DNA from: Deinococcus detaillensis | GTDB lineage: Bacteria; Deinococcota; Deinococci; Deinococcales; Deinococcaceae | Direction of reading: 5' to 3' | Length of the DNA stretch: 64,000 nucleotides | Assembly: GCF_007280555.1 (NCBI RefSeq) | Contig: NZ_VKDB01000003.1 | Coordinates: 265,376-329,375 of the forward strand | Shown here: piece by piece, positions 39,672 to 48,797 of the stretch | Layout of the letters: the number at the start of each line of letters is the position of its first letter | Position numbering within the stretch: the stretch's first letter is position 1 | Position numbers and translations under genes: made by a program | The notes under the pieces: generated by a model | The model's database searches: none | Told to the model about the DNA's origin: nothing | What the model saw: only the letters and a program-made list of their open reading frames with translations

Positions 39672-40736
39672 GTGAATAGACTGTCTTCCAAGGGCCAGCG
39701 CCGCAGCCGAATGGGTTTCGCGGCGGTGCTGGCGCTCCTGAGTACCCTCAGCGCCGCGTCTGCGCCCTCGCCGCCCGCATCGATGACGTATGTGGCCCTC
39801 GGAGACTCGCTGACGGCGGGCTTTCAATCCGGCGGCCTGACGGCTGAAGATCAGCGGGAAGCGTATCCGGCAGTGATCGCCCAGCTTGCCCGCATTCCTT
39901 TCGGCGTTCCGGCGGGCGGCGGGCCGGGTTGTCCGCCGCCGCTGGGCGCAGCGGGCCTGAGCGCGGCGTCTTGTCTGCGGCTTGACCCGGCAGTGCGCGG
40001 CTCTAATTTCGCGGTGCCCGGCGCAAAGGTGGCCGACTTGCTGAGCCGTAGCGCCAAGAACGCGGGCGACGACCTGACCCGCCGCCTGTATACGCTGATT
40101 CTGGGCCCGGATCAAACCCAGGTGCAGGCGGCTCTCAAATCCAAGCCGCGTTTTGTCTCGCTCTGGATCGGCAGCAACGATGTTCTGAACGCTGCGGCGT
40201 CCGGCGACTTGAGTCAGGCCACGTCGCCGCATGACTTTGAAGCGGCTTACCGCCAACTGCTCAGCGCACTGGCTCCTGCCAAGGCCCAACTGCTGCTGCT
40301 GACGGTGCCGGACGTGACCACCGCGCCGGTGTTGGTCGCGGGCCAGCTGCTTTACGGGTACGGCCTCGCCGACGCTTCGTGCCAGCACAGCCCCAACAAA
40401 GTTGCCGCCACTTGGGTGATCACTCACGCGCCGGTCAGTTGTGGCGCTCCGTATGCCCTGACGCCGGCCAAGCTCTCGGCCTTGCAGCAGATTGTCGCCG
40501 CCTACAACGCCAGCATTCACCGCTTGGCGCAGGAACGCGGCCTGCCGGTCTTTGATGTGGCTCCGCTGCTTGCAGGGTTGCAGCGCCCCGACCCCAACCC
40601 GGCAAGCCCCCAGCCGTTCGGCCCCGATTTCTCGCAGGACGGCGTGCATCCCTCGGCACAGACCCAAGCCAAACTGGCCCGCGCCATCGTGACCTTCGGG
40701 AACGCTGAACTCAAGCTGGGTGTGGCGCTGCCCTAA
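39672..40736 (+). CDS. Secreted SGNH/GDSL hydrolase
   Basis: 354 residues. Signal peptide MGFAAVLALLSTLSAASA (positions 14-31). Block I is YVALGDSLTAG with Ser46, block II Gly in NFAVPGAKV, block III IGSNDVL, and block V DGVHPSAQTQ with the Asp and His of the triad. Four or more Cys in the mature part (PGCPPPL, ASCLRL, ASCQHS, VSCGAP) could form disulfides, fitting an exported enzyme. Lipase or esterase, possibly on cell-wall or lipid esters. The GTG start agrees with the promoter. Confidence 0.9.
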   Translation: MNRLSSKGQRRSRMGFAAVLALLSTLSAASAPSPPASMTYVALGDSLTAGFQSGGLTAEDQREAYPAVIAQLARIPFGVPAGGGPGCPPPLGAAGLSAASCLRLDPAVRGSNFAVPGAKVADLLSRSAKNAGDDLTRRLYTLILGPDQTQVQAALKSKPRFVSLWIGSNDVLNAAASGDLSQATSPHDFEAAYRQLLSALAPAKAQLLLLTVPDVTTAPVLVAGQLLYGYGLADASCQHSPNKVAATWVITHAPVSCGAPYALTPAKLSALQQIVAAYNASIHRLAQERGLPVFDVAPLLAGLQRPDPNPASPQPFGPDFSQDGVHPSAQTQAKLARAIVTFGNAELKLGVALP

Positions 40737-40757
40737 TCAAACCAAGACAGCAAGAAA

Positions 40758-40786
40758 CGGGGGCCAGATTCAATGTCTGGCCCCCG
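40758..40786. terminator. Terminator between convergent GDSL and BI-1 genes
   Basis: Perfect 11-bp stem CGGGGGCCAGA/TCTGGCCCCCG with 7-base loop. On the minus strand it is followed by TTTCTT, so it mainly serves the BI-1 gene. Confidence 0.75.
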
Positions 40787-40804
40787 CTGCTGTGACTAAA
40801 GTGC

Positions 40805-41485
40805 TTAGTTGCGTCCGCCGCCGCTGAAGATACGCAGCAAAAAGAGGAACATGTTGATGAAGTTCAGGTACAAGGAGAGTGCGCCGTAGATCGCGCCTTT
40901 CTCGGCGTTGTCGCCCTCGACGCCGCTCAGGGCGATGTTACGCAGGCGCTGGGTGTCGTAGACGGTCAGGCCTGCGAACAGCAGCACGCCCACGCCGCTG
41001 ATCATCAAGTTGAGTACGGTACCGCCGATCCAGATGTTGACGACCATCGCCACCACGAGGCCGATCAGCGCGAACAGGAAAAAGCGGCCCATGCCCGACA
41101 GATCACGCTTGATGACGTAACCCAGCACGCTCATGGCTCCGAAGGTCAGCGCGGCGGTGCCGAAAGCCGAATAAACCGCTTGGGTGGAGTAAACCATCAG
41201 CAGGCCCGAAAAGGTCAGGCCGGTGATGGCGGCGTAGACCATAAAAAGGATGCCCGCCACCGCCGCGTTGATGCGGGGCAGCAAAAAGCTCATGCCGAAG
41301 ACCACGCCGAGTTGAACGATCAGCAGCGGAAAGCGGATGCTCATGACTTGGTAGGCCAGTTGCTGATTGGACGCGGTAATGTAGGCGATAGCGGCAGTCA
41401 GTACCAGCCCGGCAGCCATCCAGGAGTAGGTGCGGTTCATGAACGAACGCACGACAGATTCAGTGCGAGTGGCAGTCATTTGCAT
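40805..41485 (-). CDS. Bax inhibitor-1/YccA family membrane protein
   Basis: 226 residues with about seven membrane helices. BI-1 signatures: [19 protein letters not shown] near the N terminus, [26 protein letters not shown], and the C-terminal VYDTQRLRN followed by [20 protein letters not shown]. The Asp in VYDTQ is one of the conserved residues tied to proton-regulated calcium leak. The bacterial role is unclear; YccA relatives affect FtsH proteolysis. Start fixed by a TATCAT box six bases upstream. Confidence 0.93.
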   Translation of the reverse strand: MQMTATRTESVVRSFMNRTYSWMAAGLVLTAAIAYITASNQQLAYQVMSIRFPLLIVQLGVVFGMSFLLPRINAAVAGILFMVYAAITGLTFSGLLMVYSTQAVYSAFGTAALTFGAMSVLGYVIKRDLSGMGRFFLFALIGLVVAMVVNIWIGGTVLNLMISGVGVLLFAGLTVYDTQRLRNIALSGVEGDNAEKGAIYGALSLYLNFINMFLFLLRIFSGGGRN

Positions 41486-41491
41486 ACATCA

Positions 41492-41497
41492 ATGATA
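41492..41497 (-). promoter_or_regulatory. -10 element of the BI-1 gene
   Basis: TATCAT, six bases before the ATG at 41485. Confidence 0.6.
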
Positions 41498-41587
41498 CGT
41501 CAGCCACCTGAAAAAGGTTCCCGACTTGTCCCCCGCCGGCCTGATCTGGTCTTTACCTTCTCAGGTCTGCGTACGCTGAACCCTTTG

Positions 41588-41971
41588 TCACTCTGCTTCT
41601 ATGGTTTTGTTCACCTTCTCGAAGCGTACGCTCAGCACGCCGCTGACCAAACTGGCCTCGCCGCTTTGGGCCACCACCGGCTCCGGAAAACTGAGGCGGC
41701 GGCTAAAACGTCCGGTGCGGCGCTCACGGTGCAGGCTTTCCTGATCTTCCGGCACCGCGCCGCGCTCGCCGCTGAGCGTCACCGCCTCGCCGTCGTCCTC
41801 TAGGGCCAAGCTTTCGGGAGCGCAGCCCGGCACATCCACCATTAAGGTCAGGTGGGTACCGGAGCTGAGCCAATCGGCGTCGGGAGCAAACGGGCCGCCG
41901 CTGGCGAGCGTTTCGACTTCCTCGCGCAGTTGCATCACTTTTTGAAGGCGGGCGAGTACAGGCTTATCCAT
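41588..41971 (-). CDS. Small heat-shock protein, Hsp20/alpha-crystallin type
   Basis: 127 residues. An alpha-crystallin domain covers about 35-120: THLTLMVDVPGCAPESLALE, EAVTLSGERG, GRFSRRLSFPEPV, and the GVLSVRFEK strand. The N-terminal arm is short (about 30 residues), and the C-terminal I-x-I tail motif is absent, which may limit oligomer size. Acts as an ATP-independent holdase. Deinococcus usually has a larger Hsp17.7-type protein as well; this shorter form is a divergent paralogue by inference. Confidence 0.85.
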   Translation of the reverse strand: MDKPVLARLQKVMQLREEVETLASGGPFAPDADWLSSGTHLTLMVDVPGCAPESLALEDDGEAVTLSGERGAVPEDQESLHRERRTGRFSRRLSFPEPVVAQSGEASLVSGVLSVRFEKVNKTIEAE

Positions 41972-41977
41972 CGGCCC

Positions 41978-41983
41978 AGCGTA
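41978..41983 (-). promoter_or_regulatory. -10 element of the Hsp20 gene
   Basis: TACGCT, six bases before the ATG at 41971. Confidence 0.5.
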
Positions 41984-42010
41984 GCAAAGGAGCGGACAGG
42001 ATAAGCAGCT

Positions 42011-42709
42011 TTACACGCCGCTGGCCGCCAAAGCCCCCAAGAGGGCCAGCGGCGCGGTTTCGGCCCGCAGAATACGGGGGCCAAGCGTAATCGGCGCGGC
42101 TCCGAGGCGGCTGAGCTGGGCCAAATCTTCCGGCGCAAAGCCGCCTTCAGGGCCGCTGATAAGGGTCAGGGCGCTTGTCCACGTCACCTGCTCCAGCAAC
42201 TTGCCGGGGCTGCCGGGGTGGGCATAAAAGCACTGGCCCGCTGCGCTCAAGGCCGAGAGCGGCAGCGGAGCCAGTACACCCGGCACCACCGCCCGCTGAG
42301 ACTGCTTGGCGGCTTCCTCGGCCACCCGGCGCAGGCGAATCAGCTTATTGTCCCCAATGTCGGGCACGTCGGCGTAACGGGTGCGGAGCAGTTGGAAGGT
42401 GCTGACGCCCAGCTCGGTTCCGGCCCGCACCACGTCGCTGAGTTTGTCGCCCTTGAGCAGCGCAATCGCCAGCGTCACGGGTTGTGGGTACTCGGCGGCG
42501 CTGTCTTGGCGGCTCAGCAAACGCAGAGCAGCGCTAAAGGCGTCAAGGTGAATCAGCTCGGCCTCGCCCGCTTCACCGCTCCCGTCAAACACTTCCACGC
42601 TGTCGCCCACGCTCAGGCGCATCACCGCCAGGTGCTTGAACTCGGCGGCGCTCAGCTCCATCTGCTCGCTGAGGGCAGCGACTTTGACGCGGTGGCGGTG
42701 ACGGGCCAT
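42011..42709 (-). CDS. rsmE: 16S rRNA (uracil-1498-N3)-methyltransferase
   Basis: 232-residue SPOUT methyltransferase acting on U1498 of 16S rRNA. An N-terminal PUA-like domain (HLAVMRLSVGDSVEVFDGSG) is followed by the knot region: LAIALLKGDKLSDVVRAGTELGV, EEAAKQSQRAVVP, LISGPEGGFAPEDL and LGPRILRAETAPLALLGAL. The gene begins 13 bases after the prmA stop on the same strand, so the two form an operon of ribosome-modifying enzymes. Confidence 0.95.
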   Translation of the reverse strand: MARHRHRVKVAALSEQMELSAAEFKHLAVMRLSVGDSVEVFDGSGEAGEAELIHLDAFSAALRLLSRQDSAAEYPQPVTLAIALLKGDKLSDVVRAGTELGVSTFQLLRTRYADVPDIGDNKLIRLRRVAEEAAKQSQRAVVPGVLAPLPLSALSAAGQCFYAHPGSPGKLLEQVTWTSALTLISGPEGGFAPEDLAQLSRLGAAPITLGPRILRAETAPLALLGALAASGV

Positions 42710-42722
42710 TAGAGGGGGGCCA

Positions 42723-43541
42723 TCAGCTTGAAAGGGCCGTCACCAGGGCCCACTCGCCGTCGAGTATTTCGGTGATGTCGCTAAAGGCTTCGCGTTCTAA
42801 GGCGGCGCGAACCATCGGTAGCCTGTCCTCCAGAATGCCGGTCAGAATCAGCGGCGAACCCGGCTGCAAAGCAGTGCGGTACGCTCCGGCCAGCAGATCG
42901 TGCAGCTCGGCAAAGAGATTGGCCACCAGCAAGGTATAAATCGGTTCGTCGTCGAGCAGATCGGGATCTAAGCTGCCTTCCTCGAATCTCAGCGTGCCGC
43001 CTTCAATCTGCACCACGCCGTCTTTAACGCTCAGCCCGTTGAGTTCAGCGTTCTCATAAGCCGCCGGAATAGTGATGGGGTCGATGTCGAGGCCCAGCAC
43101 CTCAGCCGCGCCGCCGAGGGCCGCTGCCAGCGCCAGCACGCCGCTGCCGGTGCCGACGTCCAGCACCGTGCGGCCCGTCAAGTCCAGTTGACCGATGGCT
43201 TCCACGGCCAGCCGGGTGGTGGCGTGGTGGCCAGTGCCAAAGGCCATGCCGGGGTCGATCAGCAGCGGAATCTGGCCGGGCGGAACCTCGTGCGCCAGCC
43301 ACGAGGGCGCGATGGTGAAGCGGCCCGCCGTCACGGGGGTCAGGCCTTTTTTCCAATCGGCTTGCCAGTCCTGGTCGGGTTCGTTCGTCCACTCGCCGTT
43401 TAAGGCCAGCGGCACCTTGGCGTCAAAATACGCCCGCAAGTGGCCGCCGCGCTCCTCCAGGCCGGTTGCGCCGGCTTCCCACAGGGCGTCGAGGTCGACT
43501 TCACGGCTCTCCAAAGTTCCGGGCAAGATATACACCAACAT
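42723..43541 (-). CDS. prmA: Ribosomal protein L11 methyltransferase
   Basis: 272 residues. Class I SAM fold: [20 protein letters not shown] and LGLDIDP, preceded by the family's [18 protein letters not shown] and followed by [14 protein letters not shown]. The N-terminal L11-recognition domain starts [33 protein letters not shown] 43541 is used, not the frame to 43763, because the divergent proC begins at 43612 and a TACCAT box lies seven bases upstream. It trimethylates L11. Operon with rsmE. Confidence 0.95.
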   Translation of the reverse strand: MLVYILPGTLESREVDLDALWEAGATGLEERGGHLRAYFDAKVPLALNGEWTNEPDQDWQADWKKGLTPVTAGRFTIAPSWLAHEVPPGQIPLLIDPGMAFGTGHHATTRLAVEAIGQLDLTGRTVLDVGTGSGVLALAAALGGAAEVLGLDIDPITIPAAYENAELNGLSVKDGVVQIEGGTLRFEEGSLDPDLLDDEPIYTLLVANLFAELHDLLAGAYRTALQPGSPLILTGILEDRLPMVRAALEREAFSDITEILDGEWALVTALSS

Positions 43542-43548
43542 GCCGAGT

Positions 43549-43554
43549 ATGGTA
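43549..43554 (-). promoter_or_regulatory. -10 element of prmA-rsmE
   Basis: TACCAT, seven bases before the ATG at 43541. Confidence 0.6.
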
Positions 43555-43598
43555 GCAAGCGGCGCGGCCCATGATTTAGGGCCTTCTCTGAGCGCCCG

Positions 43599-43604
43599 TA
43601 TACT
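43599..43604 (+). promoter_or_regulatory. -10 element of proC
   Basis: TATACT, seven bases before ATG 43612; divergent from the prmA box with 44 bases between. Confidence 0.65.
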
Positions 43605-43611
43605 GCCCAGC

Positions 43612-44403
43612 ATGAAACTGGCCATCGTAGGTGTGGGGAAACTGGGTTTAGCGATTTTGGAAGGGGTCTTGTCACGCGGTCTGCTGCAACCCGCAGACAT
43701 CGGCATCATGGACACCAACGCGGCGCGGCTTTCCATGATCGCCGAGCGGCTCGGCACGCCCATTTTGCCGGTGGGCGAGCTGGGCGGCGCGGAGCGGGTG
43801 CTGATCAGCTTGCAGCCCCGCGTCTTTCCGGAGGCCAGCGAGTGGCTGCGGCAACCCGGTACTGGCTACATCAGCACCATGGCGGGCGTCAGCGTAGCGA
43901 CCCTCTCCAAACGCCTCCTCACCGAGCGGGTGGTGCGGGTGATGCCGAATCTGGGGGCCACCATCGGGCAGTCGCAAACTGCCATTACGGGTCTGGACGA
44001 AGCCCAGCAGAGCGGCGACATGCAGTATGCCCACGAGGTCTTCGGCTCGGTTGGACAGGTTTATGACCTCGCCGAGCATTTATTCAACGCCTTTACCGGC
44101 ATGGTCGGTTCCGGCCCCGGTTATCTGGCGGTCATTGCCGACGCGCTGGCCGACGGCGGCGTGCGAATGGGCCTGCCCCGCGCTCTGGCCCACGAACTGG
44201 CCGCCCGGCTGTTCAGTACCAGTGGCGGGTTGCTGCTTCAGCGGGCGCATCCGGCCATGCTCAAAGACGAAGTCTCTAGTCCCGGCGGAACCACCATCGC
44301 GGGCCTAGAAGTGCTGGAAAGCAGCGGCGTGCGCGGCGCGATCATCAGCACGGTGGTGGCCGCCACACTCAGAAGCGCCGAGTTGGGACGCGATCAGGAG
44401 TAA
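43612..44403 (+). CDS. proC: Pyrroline-5-carboxylate reductase
   Basis: 263-residue last enzyme of proline synthesis. The Rossmann motif is [21 protein letters not shown] at the N terminus. [14 protein letters not shown] and [18 protein letters not shown] follow, and the C-terminal substrate region is [18 protein letters not shown], diagnostic for P5C reductase. [28 protein letters not shown] forms the dimer helix. The frame is open from 43195 but the promoter fixes ATG 43612. Confidence 0.96.
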   Translation: MKLAIVGVGKLGLAILEGVLSRGLLQPADIGIMDTNAARLSMIAERLGTPILPVGELGGAERVLISLQPRVFPEASEWLRQPGTGYISTMAGVSVATLSKRLLTERVVRVMPNLGATIGQSQTAITGLDEAQQSGDMQYAHEVFGSVGQVYDLAEHLFNAFTGMVGSGPGYLAVIADALADGGVRMGLPRALAHELAARLFSTSGGLLLQRAHPAMLKDEVSSPGGTTIAGLEVLESSGVRGAIISTVVAATLRSAELGRDQE

Positions 44404-44450
44404 CACGGATTTTGGCCCCTTTTGTGCATCTCAAGTCAGAGTGGCTCAGC

Positions 44451-44456
44451 TACAGT
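44451..44456 (+). promoter_or_regulatory. -10 element of the secreted 180-aa protein gene
   Basis: TACAGT, seven bases before ATG 44464; selects this start over 44422. Confidence 0.6.
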
Positions 44457-44463
44457 GGAAGGC

Positions 44464-45006
44464 ATGAAACGCGGCCTTCTGCTCGCCCCTCTCCTGGCCT
44501 CGCTGCTCTCCAGCACGGTGCTGGCGGCGGGGAATTATTTTCCCAATGCGCCCTCGACGATTTGGCGCTACAGCAGCGGCGAAACGCAAGTGATCGGCCA
44601 GCCCGCCATCGTCAACGGTGTGAGCGTCATTCCCACTGCCCACCAGATCGGCGGCACCACCGTCTCCGAAGATTTGCTGGAATACCGGGGCGGCGGCGTG
44701 TACCTGCGCGGCGTCAGAATTGGCAAGCAAGTCATTTGGTACACCCCGCCGCTGACGGTCTACCCGTCCTCACCGCTGAGCTTGGGCCAGCGCTGGGAGA
44801 GCAGCAGTGGGGGGATCAAGCTCAGCAGCCGGGTAATGGGCAACGAGCCACTCAGCCTGCCTGCCGGAAACTTCAACGCCCTGCTGATTCGCAGCGACGT
44901 GAGCAGCGGCAAAAGCACCTCCACCCAGTACAGCTACTTTGTGCCGGGATTGGGAGTGGTGCGCTATCAGGCGGCAGGCGGGCAAGTGGTGGACTTGGTG
45001 AAGTGA
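44464..45006 (+). CDS. Secreted protein of unknown function, 180 aa
   Basis: Signal peptide MKRGLLLAPLLASLLSSTVLAAG cut near residue 22. The mature 158 residues are beta-rich with no Cys (YFPNAPSTIWRYSSGETQ, EDLLEYRGGGVYLRGV, SSPLSLGQRWESSSGG, PGLGVVRYQAAGGQVVDLVK). The pattern 'W.Y..G' plus 'LGQ.W' followed by 'AG.FNALL' resembles exported proteins that measure or bind small compounds, but no family is named with confidence. No transmembrane anchor. Confidence 0.75.
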   Translation: MKRGLLLAPLLASLLSSTVLAAGNYFPNAPSTIWRYSSGETQVIGQPAIVNGVSVIPTAHQIGGTTVSEDLLEYRGGGVYLRGVRIGKQVIWYTPPLTVYPSSPLSLGQRWESSSGGIKLSSRVMGNEPLSLPAGNFNALLIRSDVSSGKSTSTQYSYFVPGLGVVRYQAAGGQVVDLVK

Positions 45007-45084
45007 GGAGTGGCGTCTTGTAAGGCGTCCGTTCACGACGATGAGAGGAGTTGGCGTCGCTGGATGCAGCCAGCTCAACACCTC

Positions 45085-45729
45085 TCAGCCGCCCTTCTCG
45101 GCCTTTTTCTTGCGGCGCTTGAAGCCGAACAAGTCGATATACATTTTGGTGCGGTAACGCGCTCCCTTCCAAAAGCCACGCTTTTTTTCTTTCATGACCT
45201 GCTTGAGATTGGGGAGTTCGACGTAGTCCCACTTGATGTGCTGCTCTTTGAGGGCCGCCGTGATCGCCGGTTCGGGCCACCGCTCCGCGCCGAGGTGCGG
45301 CACCGAAAGCAGCCACGCCCGCGCACAAGCCCGCTGTCCACTGAGGTGCGGCGTGAGCTTGTTGCCGAGGTCGGTGATCAGGCCTCCGCCGTCAAAAATG
45401 CCGATGCTCATGCCGAGTTTGCCGGACAGCACTGGACTCAGCAAAATGTCGAGGTGTTCGCGCTTGAGGCCCACCAAGTCGGCGTCGAGCATCACCACAT
45501 AGTCGGCAGTGGTAGCCTGAAGCGCGGCTTTGAGAGCTGGCCCTTTGCCCGCATTGTGCGGCAGCTCGACCACCTGAGCGCCCGCCGCCCGCGCGACTTC
45601 GGCGGTGTTGTCGGTGCTGCCGTCGGAGGCCACCACCACGTCGCCGGTTAAGCTCAGCGCCGCCTGAATCACGTCTGTTACGGTTTCAGCTTCGTTGAAG
45701 GCGGGGATGACGACGGCGACACTTGGCAC
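45085..45729 (-). CDS. Family 2 glycosyltransferase
   Basis: 214 residues. GT-A fold motifs: VAVVIPAFNEAETVTDVI, VVVASDGSTDNTAEVA, ELPHNAGKGPALKAAL and the DxD-type YVVMLDADLVGL. The basic tail (FGFKRRKKKAEKGG) suggests membrane association. The acceptor is unknown; the family includes polyprenyl-phosphate glycosyltransferases. The frame opens at GTG 45744, but GTG 45729 is favoured because TACCAT lies six bases before it and the product then begins VPSVAVVIPAFNE, the usual family start. Confidence 0.88.
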   Translation of the reverse strand: MPSVAVVIPAFNEAETVTDVIQAALSLTGDVVVASDGSTDNTAEVARAAGAQVVELPHNAGKGPALKAALQATTADYVVMLDADLVGLKREHLDILLSPVLSGKLGMSIGIFDGGGLITDLGNKLTPHLSGQRACARAWLLSVPHLGAERWPEPAITAALKEQHIKWDYVELPNLKQVMKEKKRGFWKGARYRTKMYIDLFGFKRRKKKAEKGG

Positions 45730-45735
45730 ACGGTC

Positions 45736-45741
45736 ATGGTA
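45736..45741 (-). promoter_or_regulatory. -10 element of the GT2 gene
   Basis: TACCAT, six bases before GTG 45729; decides the start. Confidence 0.5.
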
Positions 45742-45837
45742 CACGCAAACCGCACGGCTGGGGCCGTAGCCTTCAGCACAAAAAACAGAGAACAGCGCGG
45801 TGCCATTCTCTGATTTTGCTCTGTCTAAAGCGGGGGT

Positions 45838-47229
45838 TTAGTTGGTTTTGGTGTCTTTGCCAGCGTCAGTTTTGCCAGTCTCGGCACTCTGCGTATCCAC
45901 TTTGGTTTCCGGTGGAGTCGTGGGTGCAGGAGTCGCCGGTGCCGCCGCCGGAGCGTCGGGAGCCACCGAAGCGCCCGCTGCGCTGCCAGTGGCCTGAGAC
46001 GGCTTGGGCGAGGGTGCGGCGGCGGCGGGGGCATGGTTGACGTCTTCCATGCGCTCCAGCCAAGCCGTGCCGATCAAATTGCGGACGCTGCGGCCCGCGC
46101 CGCGCAGCCAATCCTCGGCTCCGGGGCTCACCGCTCCCACCGCGTTCAGGATGCCCTGACGCGCCGCCGGAATGCGGGCCAGCGCCACCCCGCCGCCGAC
46201 CAGGAACAACACCGGCATCACGGCGCTGCTGCGGCGGCGCTTCTTGAGACCGGCCTTCTTGAGCTGCTTGTCCGTGGTTTTGGCCAGCTCTTTATTGAGA
46301 AGCTGAATGTGTTTTTCGTACTTCTTGAGCTGCTTGCCGCCGCCTTTTTTCAAGTCCTTGAACTGGGCCTCGGCTGCTTTGAGGGCGTCCGCTTTGGCCG
46401 ACTGCACCTTATTGTGCACGGTGTCTTGGGCGTCGTCGGCAAACGACAGCCAAGCGCGGCGGCCTTGCTCGGCGGTCTTGGCGGCCTGCTTGGTCACTTT
46501 TTTACCTTGCTGTTTGATTTGTTTTTTGGCTTTCTTCCGTACATCTTTTTGAACGCCTTTCAGCTTTTTCTGAGCGGCTCCGCGCACGTCCTGAACTTCA
46601 TCTTGAGCGGTGTCGAGGAGGCCCAGCCAAGTCTTCTTGGCATCTTTTTGGGTGTTGACGGCGGCTTTTTGTGTTCTCTGAGCCACTTTTTGAGCAGTCG
46701 CATGAGCAGTCTCTGCCGCGCCGCCGAGTTTGTGACTCAACGTGTCCTGAACGTCGCTGGCGCTGTCCAGCAAGGCGTCCCGGCGTTTGGCAGCTTCCTG
46801 CTGCACGTCTGAGAAGCGGTCTTGCACGCTGCTCTGGACAGTGGAAGCCGTTTTGGCGGCGGCAGCAGCAGCCTCAGCGGCGCGGTGGGCGATGTCGCCG
46901 CGCAAATCCGAAGTGCTGTCAAAGAGCTGCTGGCCGCGCACGGCGGCTTGCTCGCGCACGTCGGCCAACAGACCGGGCAAATGGTCTTGGGCGTTCGCAG
47001 CGACTTTTTTGGCTTCCTCGGTGAGTTCGCCGGCCCTCACTGCGACCGTATGAGCCGCTTGCTGAGCGGCGGGGGCCACCGTTTCGTCGAGCAAGGTATA
47101 AGCGCCCGAGGCCGCGTCCTGTACGAGTCCGGCGATTTTGGCGCGGGCCGAGGGGCTGGCCAGCAGCGCCGTTAAGCCGCCGAGCAGCAGCAAGCTACTC
47201 TTGGAAATACCGCTTTGAGGTTGGGGCAT
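45838..47229 (-). CDS. Long amphipathic-helix protein (LEA/apolipoprotein-like)
   Basis: 463 residues. After a hydrophobic stretch (SSLLLLGGLTALLA, about 10-24) comes about 300 residues of Ala/Lys/Gln/Asp-rich helix in loose 11-residue-like periods (AAHTVAVRAGELTEEAKKVA, HATAQKVAQRTQKAA, KKAKKQIKQQGKKVTKQAAK). A short membrane-like segment follows (VMPVLFLVGGGVALARI, near 338-354) and then a Pro/Ala/Thr-rich C-terminal tail with KTD and KDTKTN. Composition resembles group 3 LEA and apolipoprotein-like proteins that protect membranes or proteins during drying. Role is inferred. A strong Shine-Dalgarno (AAAGGAG) before ATG 47229 suggests high expression. Confidence 0.8.
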   Translation of the reverse strand: MPQPQSGISKSSLLLLGGLTALLASPSARAKIAGLVQDAASGAYTLLDETVAPAAQQAAHTVAVRAGELTEEAKKVAANAQDHLPGLLADVREQAAVRGQQLFDSTSDLRGDIAHRAAEAAAAAAKTASTVQSSVQDRFSDVQQEAAKRRDALLDSASDVQDTLSHKLGGAAETAHATAQKVAQRTQKAAVNTQKDAKKTWLGLLDTAQDEVQDVRGAAQKKLKGVQKDVRKKAKKQIKQQGKKVTKQAAKTAEQGRRAWLSFADDAQDTVHNKVQSAKADALKAAEAQFKDLKKGGGKQLKKYEKHIQLLNKELAKTTDKQLKKAGLKKRRRSSAVMPVLFLVGGGVALARIPAARQGILNAVGAVSPGAEDWLRGAGRSVRNLIGTAWLERMEDVNHAPAAAAPSPKPSQATGSAAGASVAPDAPAAAPATPAPTTPPETKVDTQSAETGKTDAGKDTKTN

Positions 47230-47395
47230 GTGTTTCTCCTTTGGGGGGGTGGTCATCTGGCTTTTTTGTGCTGAGCCGCTCCTGTTGGCGGGTAGACTCA
47301 GCGCTCCATCCCACCATTGTGGGGGCAAAGATGAGAAATGAAGCTCCATTTTTCTTAGGATCGGCTTAAGAACTCAGCGAGTGGAGAATGGGAAA

Positions 47396-47431
47396 AAGGA
47401 GAGAGGGCATTGACCTTTCCCCTCTCCCGGC
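47396..47431 (-). terminator. Terminator of hisD
   Basis: On the minus strand GGAGAGGG and CCCTCTCTCC can pair (one bulge), followed by TTTTT. Confidence 0.55.
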
Positions 47432-47442
47432 GCGGAACTGGC

Positions 47443-47460
47443 CTCAAGAAAAATCTTGAG
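47443..47460. terminator. Small perfect hairpin behind hisD
   Basis: CTCAAGA/TCTTGAG with a 4-A loop; lies between the hisD stop and the stronger terminator. Confidence 0.4.
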
Positions 47461-47480
47461 CCAACCCTCGTTCCCTTAAC

Positions 47481-48797
47481 TCAGTCCTGCTCACTCAAAC
47501 GGCTTTCGATGGCGCGGGCGTGGGCTTCCAAGCCTTCGGCGCGGGCCAGCACGGTGGCGGCGGGGCCGATTTGCGCCAGTTCGACGGCGTTGACGCCCAC
47601 CACGCTAATAATCGTTTGAAAATCGCGGACGTTGACCGGACTCATGAAGCGGGCGGTGCCGCCAGTCGGCATGACGTGGCTGGGGCCAGCCACATAATCG
47701 CCCAGCGCTTCCATGCTGGCCTCGCCCACAAAGACGCCGCCCGCACGCCGCACCCCGCCGAGCAAACTCCACGGATCGCGGGTCAGCAGGCAGAGGTGTT
47801 CGGGCGCGTAGAGGTTGGAGAGTTCCAGCGCTTCAGTGAGGTCACTCGCCAGCACGATTTTCATGCGGCCCTGAATGCTGTCACGCGCCCAACTTCTATT
47901 GGGTTCCGGTAAGGCTTCGAGCTGCCCGCCGATTTCGGCTTGCACCTGGGTCAGCAGTTCGCGGCTGGTACTCACCAGTACCGGCTCAGCGCCCAGGTGC
48001 TCGGCTTGGGCCAGCAGATCGGCGGCCACGTAGCGCGGCGAAGCGGTGTCGTCGGCGATCACCAGCGTTTCGGTGGGGCCAGCCAGACTTTCGATGCCGA
48101 CTTGCCCGAACACCAGTTTCTTGGCGATCACCACGAACAAATTGCCGGGGCCGGCCACTTTGTCCACCCTCGGAATACTCTGGGTACCGTAGGCCAGCGC
48201 AGCAATCGCCTGCGCTCCGCCGACCCGGAACAGCTGCGAGATGCCGAGTTCACGCGCCGCCACCACGATGGCCGGGTGAATCTGGCCCTCGCGGTTAGGC
48301 GGGGTGGTCACGATAATCTCGGGCACGCCTGCGACCAGCGCGGGCACGGCGGTGTGAATCAGGGTGCTGATCAGCGGTGCGAGGCCCCCCGGCACATATA
48401 CGCCCACCCGTGAGAGGGGGCGCACCAATTGGCCCAGCGCTCCGCCCGGCCCGTGATCGATCCAGCCGTGGGCAGGCTGCTTTTGGTAAAAATCGGTGAC
48501 GCGCCGGATAGCCAGCCGAATGGCGGCGTGCAGTTCGGGGTCGATCTCGGCGGCGGCGATGTCCTCGGCGCTGACTTTCAGGGTGGGCCGGAAGCCGTCG
48601 ACCTTCTGCGTCCAGTCGAGCAGGGCCTCGTCGCCGCGCACTTTGACGTCGGCCAGAATGCGCTCCACGACCTGTTCGGGCGTCAGGCGCTCACCGTAAA
48701 GCTGTTCGTTACGCGCCAGGACGCTTTCTGGCACGGGGATTTCGCTGAAGTTGCGGCTGAGTGCGTGCCTTGCGGCGTCGCCCTGAAGAATTTGCAT
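47481..48797 (-). CDS. hisD: Histidinol dehydrogenase
   Basis: 438-residue zinc- and NAD-dependent enzyme for the last two steps of histidine synthesis. Family motifs: PLSRVGVYVPGGLAPLISTLIHTAVPA, RVGGAQAIAALAYGTQSIPRVDKVAGPGNLFV, GPTETLVIADDTASP, QAEHLGAEPVLVSTS and APEHLCLL, with the zinc ligands in QAEH and the C-terminal region. Shine-Dalgarno AAGGAG lies about ten bases before ATG 48797. It stands apart from hisF-hisIE, so histidine genes are scattered here. Confidence 0.97.
   Translation of the reverse strand: MQILQGDAARHALSRNFSEIPVPESVLARNEQLYGERLTPEQVVERILADVKVRGDEALLDWTQKVDGFRPTLKVSAEDIAAAEIDPELHAAIRLAIRRVTDFYQKQPAHGWIDHGPGGALGQLVRPLSRVGVYVPGGLAPLISTLIHTAVPALVAGVPEIIVTTPPNREGQIHPAIVVAARELGISQLFRVGGAQAIAALAYGTQSIPRVDKVAGPGNLFVVIAKKLVFGQVGIESLAGPTETLVIADDTASPRYVAADLLAQAEHLGAEPVLVSTSRELLTQVQAEIGGQLEALPEPNRSWARDSIQGRMKIVLASDLTEALELSNLYAPEHLCLLTRDPWSLLGGVRRAGGVFVGEASMEALGDYVAGPSHVMPTGGTARFMSPVNVRDFQTIISVVGVNAVELAQIGPAATVLARAEGLEAHARAIESRLSEQD

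Noticed and set aside
39132..40667. 511-residue minus-strand frame covering the GDSL gene
   Set aside because: Antisense through the GDSL hydrolase and out of frame with the thioesterase; composition is Arg/Gln/His-rich noise.
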